In this document: piece after piece, positions 52,465-62,321 of the stretch
How the letters are laid out: each line of letters starts with the position of its first letter
Numbering within the stretch: position 1 is the first letter of the stretch
Assembly: GCF_947502995.1 (NCBI RefSeq)
Contig: NZ_CANNBW010000026.1
Location: forward strand, 1-64,000
Source of the DNA: an uncultured Tenacibaculum sp.
Lineage (GTDB): Bacteria; Bacteroidota; Bacteroidia; Flavobacteriales; Flavobacteriaceae
Length of the DNA: 64,000 bases
Direction of reading: 5' to 3'
Program-made: the position numbers and the translations under genes
The notes under the pieces: generated by a model
The model's input: only the letters and a program-made list of their open reading frames with translations
The model's database searches: none
What the model was told of the DNA's origin: nothing

Positions 52465-53763
52465 ATGAAAAGTGTGAATTATCACAGTAAACTTAGTCGA
52501 GTACTACTTAATAGCCTTACTTTCTTATTCGTTTTTTTAGTAAGTATTTCTATAAATGCTCAAGATGTCGATAAGGATCGACAAAAAGCTGGTAGAAAAT
52601 TATTTAATGCAAATTGTGCTTCTTGTCACAAACTTAATAAGGATGCAACAGGTCCTGCTCTAGGTGGTGTTGAGAGTCGATTGGAGAATGCATGGTTAAA
52701 GAAGTGGATCCGTAATAATGCTCAGTTGAGAGCTTCAGGTGATGCTTATGCAAATGAGATTTATAACAAATGGAAGCAGTCAAATATGACAGCTTTTCCT
52801 CAGTTTAGCGATGAGCAAATTGATAATATTTTATATTATACGACTGTTGGTGATCCAGTAAAGGACAAGGTTGTTGTAGATAATAATGGGGGCGGTGATC
52901 AAGGAGGTTCTGCGCCAACATGGGTGCTGTGGATATTAGCAGCGGCTATTATCGTTGCTTTCTTAATTATTGCAAACTTACTTAAAACCGTAAGCGAATT
53001 AAAAGGCGCGCCTAAGACTCCAGGTTTAATGGGGCAAGCTGCAGAATTATGGGAAGGGATTAAGAAGAATACATTCTTACATGTGTTGTTTGTAATCTTC
53101 GGAGCATTAATTACTGCTTATGTGTTATTTGGTACTTTATTTAAAGTTGGTGTAGATCAAGGTTATCAGCCAGTACAGCCAATTTTATTCTCACATAAAA
53201 TTCACGCAGGAGATAATAAAATCGAATGTCAATACTGTCACTCTGCTGCTAAGCATAGTAAGCACTCTGGTATTCCTTCTTTAAATGTTTGTATGAACTG
53301 TCATAAAAATATTTCTGAAGTAGCTGAAGATACTAAAGTAGTTTTAGAAGATGGAGGGCGTATAGAAGGTAAGAAATATTTGGATGGAGAAATTCAGAAG
53401 ATCTATGATGCAGTAGGTTGGGATCCTGAAAAATTAGAATATACTGGTGAGCAAAAACCAATTGATTGGGTTAGAATTCATAACTTACCAGATTTTGCAT
53501 ATTTTAACCACTCACAACACGTAACTGTTGCAGGTGTTAAATGTCAGAAATGTCACGGTCCAGTAGAAGAAATGGAAGAGTTGTATCAACACGCTCCATT
53601 AACTATGGGATGGTGTATCGATTGTCACAAGGAAACAAATGTTGACTTGAAGGGTAATGAATACTATGCTAAAATCCATAAGGAATTAGCTGAAAAGTAT
53701 GGTGTAGATAAAGTTACCATCGCTCAATTAGGTGGTAAAGAATGTGGTAAGTGTCATTACTAA
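52465..53763 (+). CDS. actA: Alternative complex III subunit ActA, hexahaem cytochrome c
   Basis: 432 residues. Signal segment to about 32, then a mono-haem cytochrome c domain with CASCH (51-55) and an axial-Met candidate in SNMTAFP, a membrane helix (153-172), a second helix (about 204-226), and five haem sites: CQYCH 255, CMNCH 276, CQKCH 360, CIDCH 384, CGKCH 427. ActA is the electron-collecting subunit of alternative complex III, a menaquinol:cytochrome c or oxidase oxidoreductase. The C-terminal pentahaem part is the canonical ActA; the N-terminal mono-haem domain is an added module that could hand electrons to the oxidase. First gene of the cluster actABCDEF-coxBA. Confidence 0.93.
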   Translation: MKSVNYHSKLSRVLLNSLTFLFVFLVSISINAQDVDKDRQKAGRKLFNANCASCHKLNKDATGPALGGVESRLENAWLKKWIRNNAQLRASGDAYANEIYNKWKQSNMTAFPQFSDEQIDNILYYTTVGDPVKDKVVVDNNGGGDQGGSAPTWVLWILAAAIIVAFLIIANLLKTVSELKGAPKTPGLMGQAAELWEGIKKNTFLHVLFVIFGALITAYVLFGTLFKVGVDQGYQPVQPILFSHKIHAGDNKIECQYCHSAAKHSKHSGIPSLNVCMNCHKNISEVAEDTKVVLEDGGRIEGKKYLDGEIQKIYDAVGWDPEKLEYTGEQKPIDWVRIHNLPDFAYFNHSQHVTVAGVKCQKCHGPVEEMEELYQHAPLTMGWCIDCHKETNVDLKGNEYYAKIHKELAEKYGVDKVTIAQLGGKECGKCHY

Positions 53764-53831
53764 AAATAATTAATTAAGAATTCTATAATTGAGAGTGTAA
53801 AAGCTCTCAATCATTTAATAAAAACAAATAA

Positions 53832-56800
53832 ATGGCTTCAAACAAAAAATACTGGCAAAGTGTTGAAGAACTTAATGAAAGTTCAGTTGTTGAAACGTTA
53901 CGTGGTAAAGAGTTTGTTCAAGAGCTTCCTACAGACGAGTTCTTAGGAGACAAAGAAACTCTTGAAAATTCTTCAACTTCTCGTAGAGATTTCTTGAAAT
54001 ATGTAGGTTTCACAACAGCAGCAGCTTCTTTAGCAGCATGTGAAGGTCCAGTAAGACAATCGATTCCTTATGTAGTTCAACCTAATGATATTGTAGTTGG
54101 TGTAGCAGACTGGTATGCAACAACAATTTCTGATGGTTTCGATTTTGCCAACGTATTAGTTAAAACTCGTGAAGGTCGTCCAATCCAAATTATGCCAAAT
54201 AAAGAGGCAGGAGGAACTACTACAGCGAGAGTTCAGGCATCAGTTTTATCATTATATGATGAGAAATTAAGAGTTAAAGAACCTAGAAAAGGGGAAACTC
54301 AAGTTTCTTGGGCAGATGCAGACAAAGAAATTATAGCAAAGTTAGAGAGTTTAAAAGCTTCTAACGGATTAGTATATTTAATGACAGGTACTTTAGCAAG
54401 TCCATCTACTGAAAAAGTAGTTGCAGATTTTATTGCTAAATATCCTAATGTAAAGCATGTTGTTTACGACGCAGTTTCAGAAAGTGGTACTGCCGATGCT
54501 TTTGAAGCAATGTACGGTAAACGTGCTTTACCGAGTTACGATTTAAGTAAGGCTGAAGTAATCGCATCTTTTGGTGCAGATTTCTTAGGTGACTGGCAAG
54601 GTGGTTACGAGAAGTCTTATATTGAAGGAAGACAAGTAGATTCTGGTAAGATGTCTTACCACGTGCAAATTGAAGCAAATATGTCTTTAGCTGGCGCAAA
54701 TGCAGATAAGCGTTTAGTAGCTAAGCCATCAACTCAAATGCACGCTTTAGTTAATTTATATAATGCAATTACAGGTGGAAGTTTACCTTCTAAAGAAACT
54801 CCAATTGATGCAGAAATTAAAAAATTAGCTAAAGATTTAAAGAAGGCTGGTAAAAAAGCAGTTGTTCTTGCAGGTATTAATGATAAAAATGTACAAACTA
54901 TTGCTTTAGCTATAAACAAAGCTTTAGGAAGTGTTGTAATTGATACTGAAAATGTAAATTTATTACGCCAAGGTAGCGATGCTAAAGTTGCTGAGTTAAT
55001 TAAAGATGTAACTTCTGGTAAGGCTAAAGGTTTAATTACTTACAATGTAAATCCAGCGTATTCTGTAGCTGGTTTTGGTGATGCAGTTAAAAAGTTAGGT
55101 TTCTCAGTTGCATTGTCTACTCAAGATGATGAAACAGCAGCAACTACTCAATTTACTTTACCTGCTCCTCACAATTTAGAAAGTTGGGGAGATGTTATGG
55201 CAACAGTAGGAAAGTATAGCTTAATGCAGCCAACAATTGCTCCATTATTCAATACGCGTCAAGTACAAGATGTTTTATTGAAGTGGACTGGAGCTACTAA
55301 AAATTATTATGATACTCTTAAAGAATTTTGGAGTACTAACATATTAAATGGTGCTTCTTGGAATCAAGCGTTACACGATGGATTCTTTGCAGCGTCAGTA
55401 CCAGTTGTAGATGCTGTTGAAACTGCTACGGAAACTCAATCTACTGAAGAAGAAGATGAGGCTAACGCAGTAACTTCAGGTCTTTCTGTATTAGATGCAG
55501 CTAAAGCAATTGCTAAAGTTCAAGGTTCAGAGTTTGAATTAAACTTATATACATCTGTTGCACTAGGAGACGGTAATCAAGCAAACAACCCTTGGTTACA
55601 AGAGTTCCCAGATCCAATTACTCGTGCTTCTTGGGATAACTATTTAACAGTGTCTCCAGCAGATGCTAAAGCATTAGGATTTAAGAATCCTGTAAAAGAT
55701 AATGGGGCTATCGACGGTAATTTTGCAGAAGTTACTTTAGGAGGTCAAACATTAAAAATTCCTGTAATTATTCAGCCAGGACAAGCAAAAGGTTCTGTAG
55801 GTTTAGCTTTAGGTTACGGTAGAACTCAAAACTTAAAAGAAGAAATGCAAGTTGGGGTAAATGCTTACCCATTATATCAAAACAGAAATAACGTTCAATT
55901 AGGAGTATCTATTAAAAACGTTGGTGGATGGTATAAGTTTGCTTGCTTACAAGTTCAAAGTACTTTAGCTGGACGTCATGATATTTTAAGAGAAGCATCT
56001 TTAAAAGATGTTAATGATAAATCTTTAGTCCCAAAACATACTTGGAACAAGCCTTTCATGGTGTCTTACGATCACCAAGAAATAGAAGGAAGTGCAAAGA
56101 AAATTGATTTATGGGATGAGCATGATAGAAGTTTAGGTCACCACTTTAACTTATCTATTGATTTATCTTCATGTACAGGTTGTGGAGCTTGTGTTATTGC
56201 ATGTCATGCAGAAAATAATGTTCCAGTTGTAGGTAAAGATGAAGTACGTGTAGGTAGAGATATGCACTGGTTACGTATCGATCGTTATTATTCTTCAAAA
56301 GTTCAAGGAGATATGACTATCGACGAATTCAAAGCTAAATTTAAAGCTGAATTAGTTAAGAAATACGAAGGTCTTGGGAATAATCCTGATGAGGCTAAGA
56401 AAAACGCTGAAACTGAATTTAAGAAGTTCGCAGATCAAGAGTTAGAAAGAAGATATGCTACAGAAGCTTTAGGATTAAGTAAAGGTAAATTATTTGATGC
56501 TTTAGAAAACCCAGCAGATAACCCTCAGGTTACTTTCCAACCAATGATGTGTCAGCACTGTAATCACGCACCATGTGAAACAGTATGTCCGGTAGCTGCA
56601 ACTTCTCACGGTCGTCAAGGTCAAAACCAAATGGCTTACAACCGTTGTGTAGGAACACGTTATTGTGCAAACAACTGTCCATATCGTGTACGTCGTTTCA
56701 ACTGGTTCAACTATGCTGAGAACGAAGAATTCGATTTCAACATGAATAACGAATACGGAAAAATGGTGTTAAATCCAGATGTAGTTGTTCGTTCTCGTGG

Positions 56801-57074
56801 AGTTATGGAGAAATGTTCTATGTGTATCCAAATGACTCAAGCTACTATATTAAAAGCTAAGAGAGAAGGAAGAGCAGTGAAGAAAGATGAATTCCAAACT
56901 GCATGTTCTCAAGCTTGTTCTACAGGAGCAATGACTTTCGGAGATTTAAATAACTCTGAGGATACAGTGAGTAAATTAAAAGAAGATAGAAGAGCTTTCT
57001 ACGTGTTAGATTACATTGGTACAAAACCAAACGTAGTGTATCAAGTGAAAGTAAGAAATACAAACGAAGCTTAA
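53832..57074 (+). CDS. actB: Alternative complex III subunit ActB (iron-sulphur/molybdopterin-like)
   Basis: 1080 residues. SRRDFLK (50-56) with Cys70 in SLAACEG gives a Tat-type lipoprotein signal after an unusually long N-terminal region. The first 700 residues resemble a molybdopterin oxidoreductase fold but without visible cofactor ligands, as expected for ActB. From about residue 780, four iron-sulphur motifs follow: CTGCGACVIAC, CQHCNHAPCETVC, CVGTRYCANNCPY and CSMC with CSQACS, resembling HybA/PsrB-type subunits that hold one [3Fe-4S] and three [4Fe-4S] clusters. It relays electrons from quinol at ActC to ActA haems on the periplasmic face. Confidence 0.95.
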   Translation: MASNKKYWQSVEELNESSVVETLRGKEFVQELPTDEFLGDKETLENSSTSRRDFLKYVGFTTAAASLAACEGPVRQSIPYVVQPNDIVVGVADWYATTISDGFDFANVLVKTREGRPIQIMPNKEAGGTTTARVQASVLSLYDEKLRVKEPRKGETQVSWADADKEIIAKLESLKASNGLVYLMTGTLASPSTEKVVADFIAKYPNVKHVVYDAVSESGTADAFEAMYGKRALPSYDLSKAEVIASFGADFLGDWQGGYEKSYIEGRQVDSGKMSYHVQIEANMSLAGANADKRLVAKPSTQMHALVNLYNAITGGSLPSKETPIDAEIKKLAKDLKKAGKKAVVLAGINDKNVQTIALAINKALGSVVIDTENVNLLRQGSDAKVAELIKDVTSGKAKGLITYNVNPAYSVAGFGDAVKKLGFSVALSTQDDETAATTQFTLPAPHNLESWGDVMATVGKYSLMQPTIAPLFNTRQVQDVLLKWTGATKNYYDTLKEFWSTNILNGASWNQALHDGFFAASVPVVDAVETATETQSTEEEDEANAVTSGLSVLDAAKAIAKVQGSEFELNLYTSVALGDGNQANNPWLQEFPDPITRASWDNYLTVSPADAKALGFKNPVKDNGAIDGNFAEVTLGGQTLKIPVIIQPGQAKGSVGLALGYGRTQNLKEEMQVGVNAYPLYQNRNNVQLGVSIKNVGGWYKFACLQVQSTLAGRHDILREASLKDVNDKSLVPKHTWNKPFMVSYDHQEIEGSAKKIDLWDEHDRSLGHHFNLSIDLSSCTGCGACVIACHAENNVPVVGKDEVRVGRDMHWLRIDRYYSSKVQGDMTIDEFKAKFKAELVKKYEGLGNNPDEAKKNAETEFKKFADQELERRYATEALGLSKGKLFDALENPADNPQVTFQPMMCQHCNHAPCETVCPVAATSHGRQGQNQMAYNRCVGTRYCANNCPYRVRRFNWFNYAENEEFDFNMNNEYGKMVLNPDVVVRSRGVMEKCSMCIQMTQATILKAKREGRAVKKDEFQTACSQACSTGAMTFGDLNNSEDTVSKLKEDRRAFYVLDYIGTKPNVVYQVKVRNTNEA

Positions 57075-57097
57075 CAATTAATATAAGTAAATAGATT

Positions 57098-58498
57098 ATG
57101 TCGGGTCATTACGAATCGTCTTATAGAGAGCCTTTAATATTAGGAGATAAAAGCTATCACGATATTACAGAGGATATAGCAAGACCAATTGAAGGTAAAG
57201 CCAACAAAAATTGGTACATCGCATTCTACATTTCTTTAGCAGCAATGTTATGGGGATTTGGATGTATTTTCTACACAGTAGGAACAGGTATTGGAGTATG
57301 GGGGCTTAGCAAGAACATTGGTTGGGCATGGGATATTACCAACTTCGTATGGTGGGTAGGTATCGGACACGCCGGAACATTAATATCTGCGGTATTATTA
57401 TTATTCCGTCAGAAATGGAGAATGGCAATTAACCGTTCTGCAGAGGCAATGACAATTTTTGCCGTATTCCAAGCAGGTTTATTCCCAATTATTCACATGG
57501 GACGTCCATGGAATGGTTACTGGGTTTTACCTATTCCAAACCAATTTGGATCATTATGGGTAAACTTTAACTCACCACTTTTATGGGATGTATTTGCGAT
57601 CTCTACGTATTTATCGGTTTCATTAGTTTTCTGGTGGACTGGTTTATTACCTGATTTCGCTACTATACGTGATAGAGCTGTAAAACCTTTTCAAAAGAAG
57701 ATTTACGCTTTATTATCTTTCGGATGGTCAGGTAGAGCAAAAGATTGGCAACGTTTTGAAGAAGTGTCTTTAGTATTAGCTGGTTTAGCTACTCCTTTAG
57801 TACTTTCGGTACACACAATTGTATCTTTTGACTTCGCAACTTCTGTAAATCCAGGTTGGCACTCAACAATTTTTCCTCCTTATTTCGTAGCAGGAGCAAT
57901 CTTCTCAGGATTTGCTATGGTACAGACTTTATTAGGGGTTATGCGTAAAGTAACTAATTTAGAAGCATACATTACTCGTTTACACATCGAGTATATGAAT
58001 ATTGTAATTATTTTAACTGGTGGTATTGTAGCAGTAGCTTATGCAACTGAATTCTTCATTGCTTGGTATACAGGTTCACCTTATGAAAATTACACATATT
58101 TATCTTTTGGAGCAGAAGCAGGTGCTTATGGATGGGCTTTCTGGTCATTAATGATATTCAATATCATTATACCTCAGATTTTATGGATTAAGAAATTAAG
58201 AAGAAGTTTCTTAGTATCTTTCCTAGTTTCTATCGCAATTAATATTGGAATGTGGTTCGAACGTTTTGATATTATTGCAATTGTATTAAGTAAAGGTCAG
58301 TTACCATCAACATGGTGGCGTTTTGAACCAACATTCGTTGACGTTGGTATATTTATTGGAACAATCGGATTCTTCTTTGTATTATTCTTATTGTATGCAA
58401 GAACTTTCCCAGTAATTCCAACAGCTGAGGTTAAAACGATATTAAAGTCATCTGGAGAGAATTTCAAAAAACAAAGAGAGGAGAACAATGAGCACTAA
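57098..58498 (+). CDS. actC: Alternative complex III subunit ActC (NrfD/PsrC-like)
   Basis: 466 residues with about ten transmembrane helices. NrfD/PsrC family proteins hold the quinol-binding site. Features include WWVGIGHAGTLISAVLLLF and VFQAGLFPIIHMGRPW in the first half and TIVSFDFATSVNPGWHSTIF in the middle. It starts 24 bases after actB and overlaps actD by 11 bases. Confidence 0.95.
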   Translation: MSGHYESSYREPLILGDKSYHDITEDIARPIEGKANKNWYIAFYISLAAMLWGFGCIFYTVGTGIGVWGLSKNIGWAWDITNFVWWVGIGHAGTLISAVLLLFRQKWRMAINRSAEAMTIFAVFQAGLFPIIHMGRPWNGYWVLPIPNQFGSLWVNFNSPLLWDVFAISTYLSVSLVFWWTGLLPDFATIRDRAVKPFQKKIYALLSFGWSGRAKDWQRFEEVSLVLAGLATPLVLSVHTIVSFDFATSVNPGWHSTIFPPYFVAGAIFSGFAMVQTLLGVMRKVTNLEAYITRLHIEYMNIVIILTGGIVAVAYATEFFIAWYTGSPYENYTYLSFGAEAGAYGWAFWSLMIFNIIIPQILWIKKLRRSFLVSFLVSIAINIGMWFERFDIIAIVLSKGQLPSTWWRFEPTFVDVGIFIGTIGFFFVLFLLYARTFPVIPTAEVKTILKSSGENFKKQREENNEH

Positions 58499-59015
58499 TA
58501 AAGTAATTCACGCATTATATAATGATGATGATATCTTAATGGATGCCGTTAAGAAAGTAAAAGGAGAACATCATCATATTGAAGAGGTTTATACACCTTT
58601 CCCAGTTCACGGACTAGATAAAGCATTAGGGTTAGCTCCTACTCGTTTAGCTATAACTGCATTTTTTTATGGTATCACTGGTACTTCAGTTGCAGCTTGG
58701 TTAACTTGGTATACAATGATTGCAGATTGGCCTCAAGATATTGGTGGTAAACCAAGTTTTTCTTGGGCAGAGAACATGCCAGCTTTCGTGCCAATTTTAT
58801 TTGAGTTAACAGTGTTTTTTGCTGCTCACTTAATGGTAATTACTTTCTATATGCGTAGTAGAATTTGGCCATTTAAAGAAGCTGAAAATCCAGATCCAAG
58901 AACTACCGATGACCATTTTTTAATGGAAATTCCAGTTCATAATAACGAAGAAGAGTTAACAGCATTATTAGAAACTACTGGTGCTGTAGAAATAAAAGTT
59001 GTAGATAAGCATTAA
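58488..59015 (+). CDS. actD: Alternative complex III subunit ActD (DUF3341)
   Basis: 175 residues with two transmembrane helices (about 55-75 and 100-122) and a cytoplasmic N-terminal domain (HALYNDDDILMDAVKKVKG, VYTPFPVHGLDKALGL) typical of DUF3341. It anchors the complex beside ActC. Its ATG overlaps the end of actC by 11 bases, indicating coupled translation. Confidence 0.94.
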   Translation: MSTNKVIHALYNDDDILMDAVKKVKGEHHHIEEVYTPFPVHGLDKALGLAPTRLAITAFFYGITGTSVAAWLTWYTMIADWPQDIGGKPSFSWAENMPAFVPILFELTVFFAAHLMVITFYMRSRIWPFKEAENPDPRTTDDHFLMEIPVHNNEEELTALLETTGAVEIKVVDKH

Positions 59016-59024
59016 TATAAGATT

Positions 59025-59573
59025 ATGAAGAGTTTAAAAATAGTTATTACTTTATTAGTAGTTGCAGTATTTGCCTCTTGTAACAACAAGCGCAAGCCAC
59101 AAGTACAGTATATGCCAGATATGTATGTTTCTGTACCTTATGATGCGAACGGTGCTTCATCTGCAGGAAAAGTTCCAGTAAATAGATTACCTGTTGCTGG
59201 TACAGTTAGTAGAAATGGTGTTGTAGCTTATGATATCCCAAATTCTAATGAAGGATATGAAAAAGCTAAAGCAGAATTAAAAAGTCCATTAAAGAAAGAT
59301 GAAGTGAATTTAGCTAATGGTAAAAAAATGTACGGTATTTACTGTGCAGTTTGTCATGGTACTAAAGGAGATGGAAATGGAATTTTAATGCAAAGAGAAA
59401 AATTCTTAGGTATTCCAAACTACAAGGATAGAGATATCACTGAAGGAAGTATTTATCATGTTTTAATGTATGGTAAAGGAGTAATGGGATCTCATTCTTC
59501 ACAACTTACTTACAAAGAGCGTTGGCAAGTTGTACAGTATGTTCAGAAATTAAGAAGTGAATTAAAAAAATAA
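59025..59573 (+). CDS. actE: Alternative complex III subunit ActE, mono-haem lipoprotein cytochrome c
   Basis: 182 residues. Lipoprotein signal MKSLKIVITLLVVAVFASC (Cys19). A single haem site CAVCH (107-111) with GDGNGIL after it and an axial Met in the GKGVMGSHSS segment defines a class I cytochrome c domain. It is lipid-anchored on the periplasmic side and carries one haem of the complex. Ends 22 bases before actF. Confidence 0.94.
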   Translation: MKSLKIVITLLVVAVFASCNNKRKPQVQYMPDMYVSVPYDANGASSAGKVPVNRLPVAGTVSRNGVVAYDIPNSNEGYEKAKAELKSPLKKDEVNLANGKKMYGIYCAVCHGTKGDGNGILMQREKFLGIPNYKDRDITEGSIYHVLMYGKGVMGSHSSQLTYKERWQVVQYVQKLRSELKK

Positions 59574-59595
59574 GTCTATAATAGATAGTTAAGAT

Positions 59596-61242
59596 ATGTA
59601 CCAGTTTTCAGGAAAATTAAAAATGCTTGCTATTGGTTTAATGGTATTAGGACTAATTGGAACTGCTATTAGTTTCATGAATACTCCTAAAACATTACAA
59701 GATGCAAAAGACATTTTAGCGAAACAAGAAGCATCTCATCATGGAGCACATGGTGGAGGTCATGGTGAAGCAACAAAAGAACACCATGGAGATGCAGAGC
59801 ATAAGACTGTTGAGCATAAAGAGAATGCTCATAAAGATGATCACAAAGAAGTAAAAGCTGATTCTACAGCACATACTAACGATCATAAAGAAACTAAATC
59901 TGATTCTACATCACATAAAGAAGAAGTAGCTCATTCTACTGAGCATACGGAAGAAGCAGCAAATCATGCTGAAGATACACGTTTAACTGATAGTTTAAAC
60001 GGACATGTTACTGAAAAAGCACATGTTGACACATCTTCTCATGCAGGAGGCGAACATCATGCTGAAGCAGGGCATCATGGAGATGATCATCATGCAGAGT
60101 ATGCGTTTCACCAAATGCAAAACAAGCCATGGTCAGCTATTTACGTTTCTTTAATCTTCTTTTTAGGTATTTCTCTTTTAGTAATGGCTTTCTATGCAGC
60201 ACAAAGAGTTGCTCATGCAGGTTGGTCTGTTGTATTATTTAGAGTGATGGAGGCTATTACAGCTAATTTACATTATGTAAGTGTTATCATGTTAATTTTT
60301 ATCATTGTAACAGCAATGCACATGAACCACTTATTCCCATGGATGGCTGAAGGAGTTTTCGATCCATTAAGTGAAAATTATGATCCAATCGTAGATGGAA
60401 AAAAATGGTTCATGAATTTACCAGGATGGGTAATGAGAAGTATTTTCTATTTACTAGTATGGAATGGATTCCGTTACTTTATTAGAAGGAAATCAATCGA
60501 ACAAGATAATGGAGATTTAGCTTTACATAAGAAAATTTATAATACATCTGTAGTTTTCATTTTATTATTTATGATTACTGAAAGTATGATGTCATGGGAT
60601 TGGATTATGGGAATAGATCCACACTGGTTCTCTACATTATTCGGATGGTATGTATTAGCTACATTACTAGTATCTGCTTTAACAGTTATTTGTTTAGTTA
60701 CTTTATATTTAAGATCTAAAGGTCATTTACCGTTTGTTAATGATAGTCATATACACGATTTAGCTAAATTTATGTTTGGTTTCTCTGTATTCTGGACTTA
60801 CCTATGGTTTGCTCAGTTTATGTTAATATGGTATGCTGATATGCCAGAAGAAACAACATATTTTGCATTACGCTTTAAAGAATATGTGGTTCCTTTTATC
60901 GGAATGATTGCATTAAACTTCATTTTCCCAATTTTATTATTAATCAATAGTGATTTTAAAACTGTGCCTTGGGTTATAGTTATTGCTGGAGTATTTATAT
61001 TAGTAGGTCACTATGTTGATTTATTTGTAATGATTATGCCAGGTACTGTTGGTTCACAATGGGGATTCGGAATTGGTGAAATTAGTGCTTTCTTATTCTT
61101 CCTTGGATTATTCATCTTTGCTACATTTAATGCATTTGCTAAGGCTAATCCAGTAGTTAAAGGAAATCCATTTTTACATGAAAGTGAAATTCATCACTAT
61201 TATATTATAGAACACAGAGGAGAAGATAACGCTCATCATTAA
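59596..61242 (+). CDS. actF: Alternative complex III subunit ActF with His-rich periplasmic insertion
   Basis: 548 residues. The C-terminal 370 residues have about ten membrane helices of the NrfD-like second quinol-site subunit (for example YVSLIFFLGISLLVMAFYAA and MISMMSWDWIMGIDPHWF-type loops around residue 330). Between helix 1 and helix 2, residues 47-172 form a low-complexity stretch with 26 histidines plus Glu, Lys, Asp and Ala, ending with HHGDDHHAEYAFHQM. This insertion is not part of the conserved ActF core. It may bind copper, zinc or other metals destined for haem-copper oxidase, but no function is proven. Confidence 0.92.
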   Translation: MYQFSGKLKMLAIGLMVLGLIGTAISFMNTPKTLQDAKDILAKQEASHHGAHGGGHGEATKEHHGDAEHKTVEHKENAHKDDHKEVKADSTAHTNDHKETKSDSTSHKEEVAHSTEHTEEAANHAEDTRLTDSLNGHVTEKAHVDTSSHAGGEHHAEAGHHGDDHHAEYAFHQMQNKPWSAIYVSLIFFLGISLLVMAFYAAQRVAHAGWSVVLFRVMEAITANLHYVSVIMLIFIIVTAMHMNHLFPWMAEGVFDPLSENYDPIVDGKKWFMNLPGWVMRSIFYLLVWNGFRYFIRRKSIEQDNGDLALHKKIYNTSVVFILLFMITESMMSWDWIMGIDPHWFSTLFGWYVLATLLVSALTVICLVTLYLRSKGHLPFVNDSHIHDLAKFMFGFSVFWTYLWFAQFMLIWYADMPEETTYFALRFKEYVVPFIGMIALNFIFPILLLINSDFKTVPWVIVIAGVFILVGHYVDLFVMIMPGTVGSQWGFGIGEISAFLFFLGLFIFATFNAFAKANPVVKGNPFLHESEIHHYYIIEHRGEDNAHH

Positions 61243-61272
61243 TAACAAGAATTAAAAAATAAGTATATAACT

Positions 61273-62286
61273 ATGCTAGCTTTATTTTATATTTTCATTG
61301 CAGTAGCAGTAGGAGTAAGTTTTTGGCAAATCACTCGCGTAATGAATTTACGTAGTGTAATTGCTAATGATGACGATAATAATAAACAAGGAAAGATCGC
61401 TTTAGGGTTTATGGTGTTTTTATACGCTATGATGATCTATTGCTTATTGGCAATGAATGTAATCATGTTACCTGAAAGTGCATCGATCGAAGGTGAACAC
61501 GATGATAGACTTTTTAATATCACTTTTATATTAATAGGTGTTGTTCAGTTTATCATGCAATTTTTAATTTTCTTCTTTACTTATAAGTATAGAGGAAATA
61601 AAGACAAGAAAGCTTTATTCTTTGCAGATAGTCACAAGTTAGAGTTAATTTGGACAGTAATTCCAGCAGTAACAATTGTATTATTAATTGGATATGGTTT
61701 ATGGCAATGGAATAACATCATGTACGTAGGAGACGATGAGAACCCTATTGTTATTGAGGTATATTCTCAACAATTCCGTTGGGATGCTCGTTATGCAGGT
61801 GCTGACAACGAGTTAGGTTTAGGAAATGTTAACTTTATTGATATCAACAAAACAAATACAATGGGAGTTGATATGTCTGATCCTAAAGCTCAAGATGATA
61901 AACAAGTGACAGAATTATATCTTCCAAAAGGAAAAAAGATATTATTTAAGTTCCGTTCGCAAGACGTTTTACACTCGGCTTATATGCCTCACTTTAGAGC
62001 TCAGATGAACTGTGTACCAGGTATGGTAACTCAATTCTCTTTCACGCCTAAATATACTACTGAGGAAATGCGTAAAAACCCTGAGGTTATCGCAAAGGCT
62101 AAAGGAATTAATAAGATCAGACAAGCGAAAGGTGAAGATCCTTACGTTTTCGATTATCTATTATTATGTAACAAGATTTGTGGAGCTTCACACTACAATA
62201 TGCAAATGAAAATTACAGTTGTAGAAGAAGAAGACTACAAAAAGTGGTTAGGAGAGCAAAAAACATTAGCTCAAAGAATTCAATAA
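61273..62286 (+). CDS. coxB: Cytochrome c oxidase subunit II
   Basis: 337 residues with two or three N-terminal transmembrane helices and a periplasmic cupredoxin domain. The Cu(A) ligands are His234 (QDVLHSAYMPHF), Cys299, Cys303, His307 and Met310 in LLLCNKICGASHYNM. There is an insertion loop (about 175-210, with AQDDKQ) typical of Bacteroidota. The gene is followed 35 bases later by coxA, both in the same direction after the alternative complex III genes, the familiar ACIII-oxidase supercomplex arrangement. Confidence 0.96.
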   Translation: MLALFYIFIAVAVGVSFWQITRVMNLRSVIANDDDNNKQGKIALGFMVFLYAMMIYCLLAMNVIMLPESASIEGEHDDRLFNITFILIGVVQFIMQFLIFFFTYKYRGNKDKKALFFADSHKLELIWTVIPAVTIVLLIGYGLWQWNNIMYVGDDENPIVIEVYSQQFRWDARYAGADNELGLGNVNFIDINKTNTMGVDMSDPKAQDDKQVTELYLPKGKKILFKFRSQDVLHSAYMPHFRAQMNCVPGMVTQFSFTPKYTTEEMRKNPEVIAKAKGINKIRQAKGEDPYVFDYLLLCNKICGASHYNMQMKITVVEEEDYKKWLGEQKTLAQRIQ

Positions 62287-62321
62287 GATTTTAAGTAAAA
62301 TTTATTAAGAAAAAATAAATT

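Noticed and set aside
53832-57074. ActB as an active molybdopterin oxidoreductase
   Set aside because: The large domain is of that fold, but I see no molybdenum or MGD-binding signature or N-terminal iron-sulphur motif; ActB in alternative complex III is known to lack the molybdenum cofactor.
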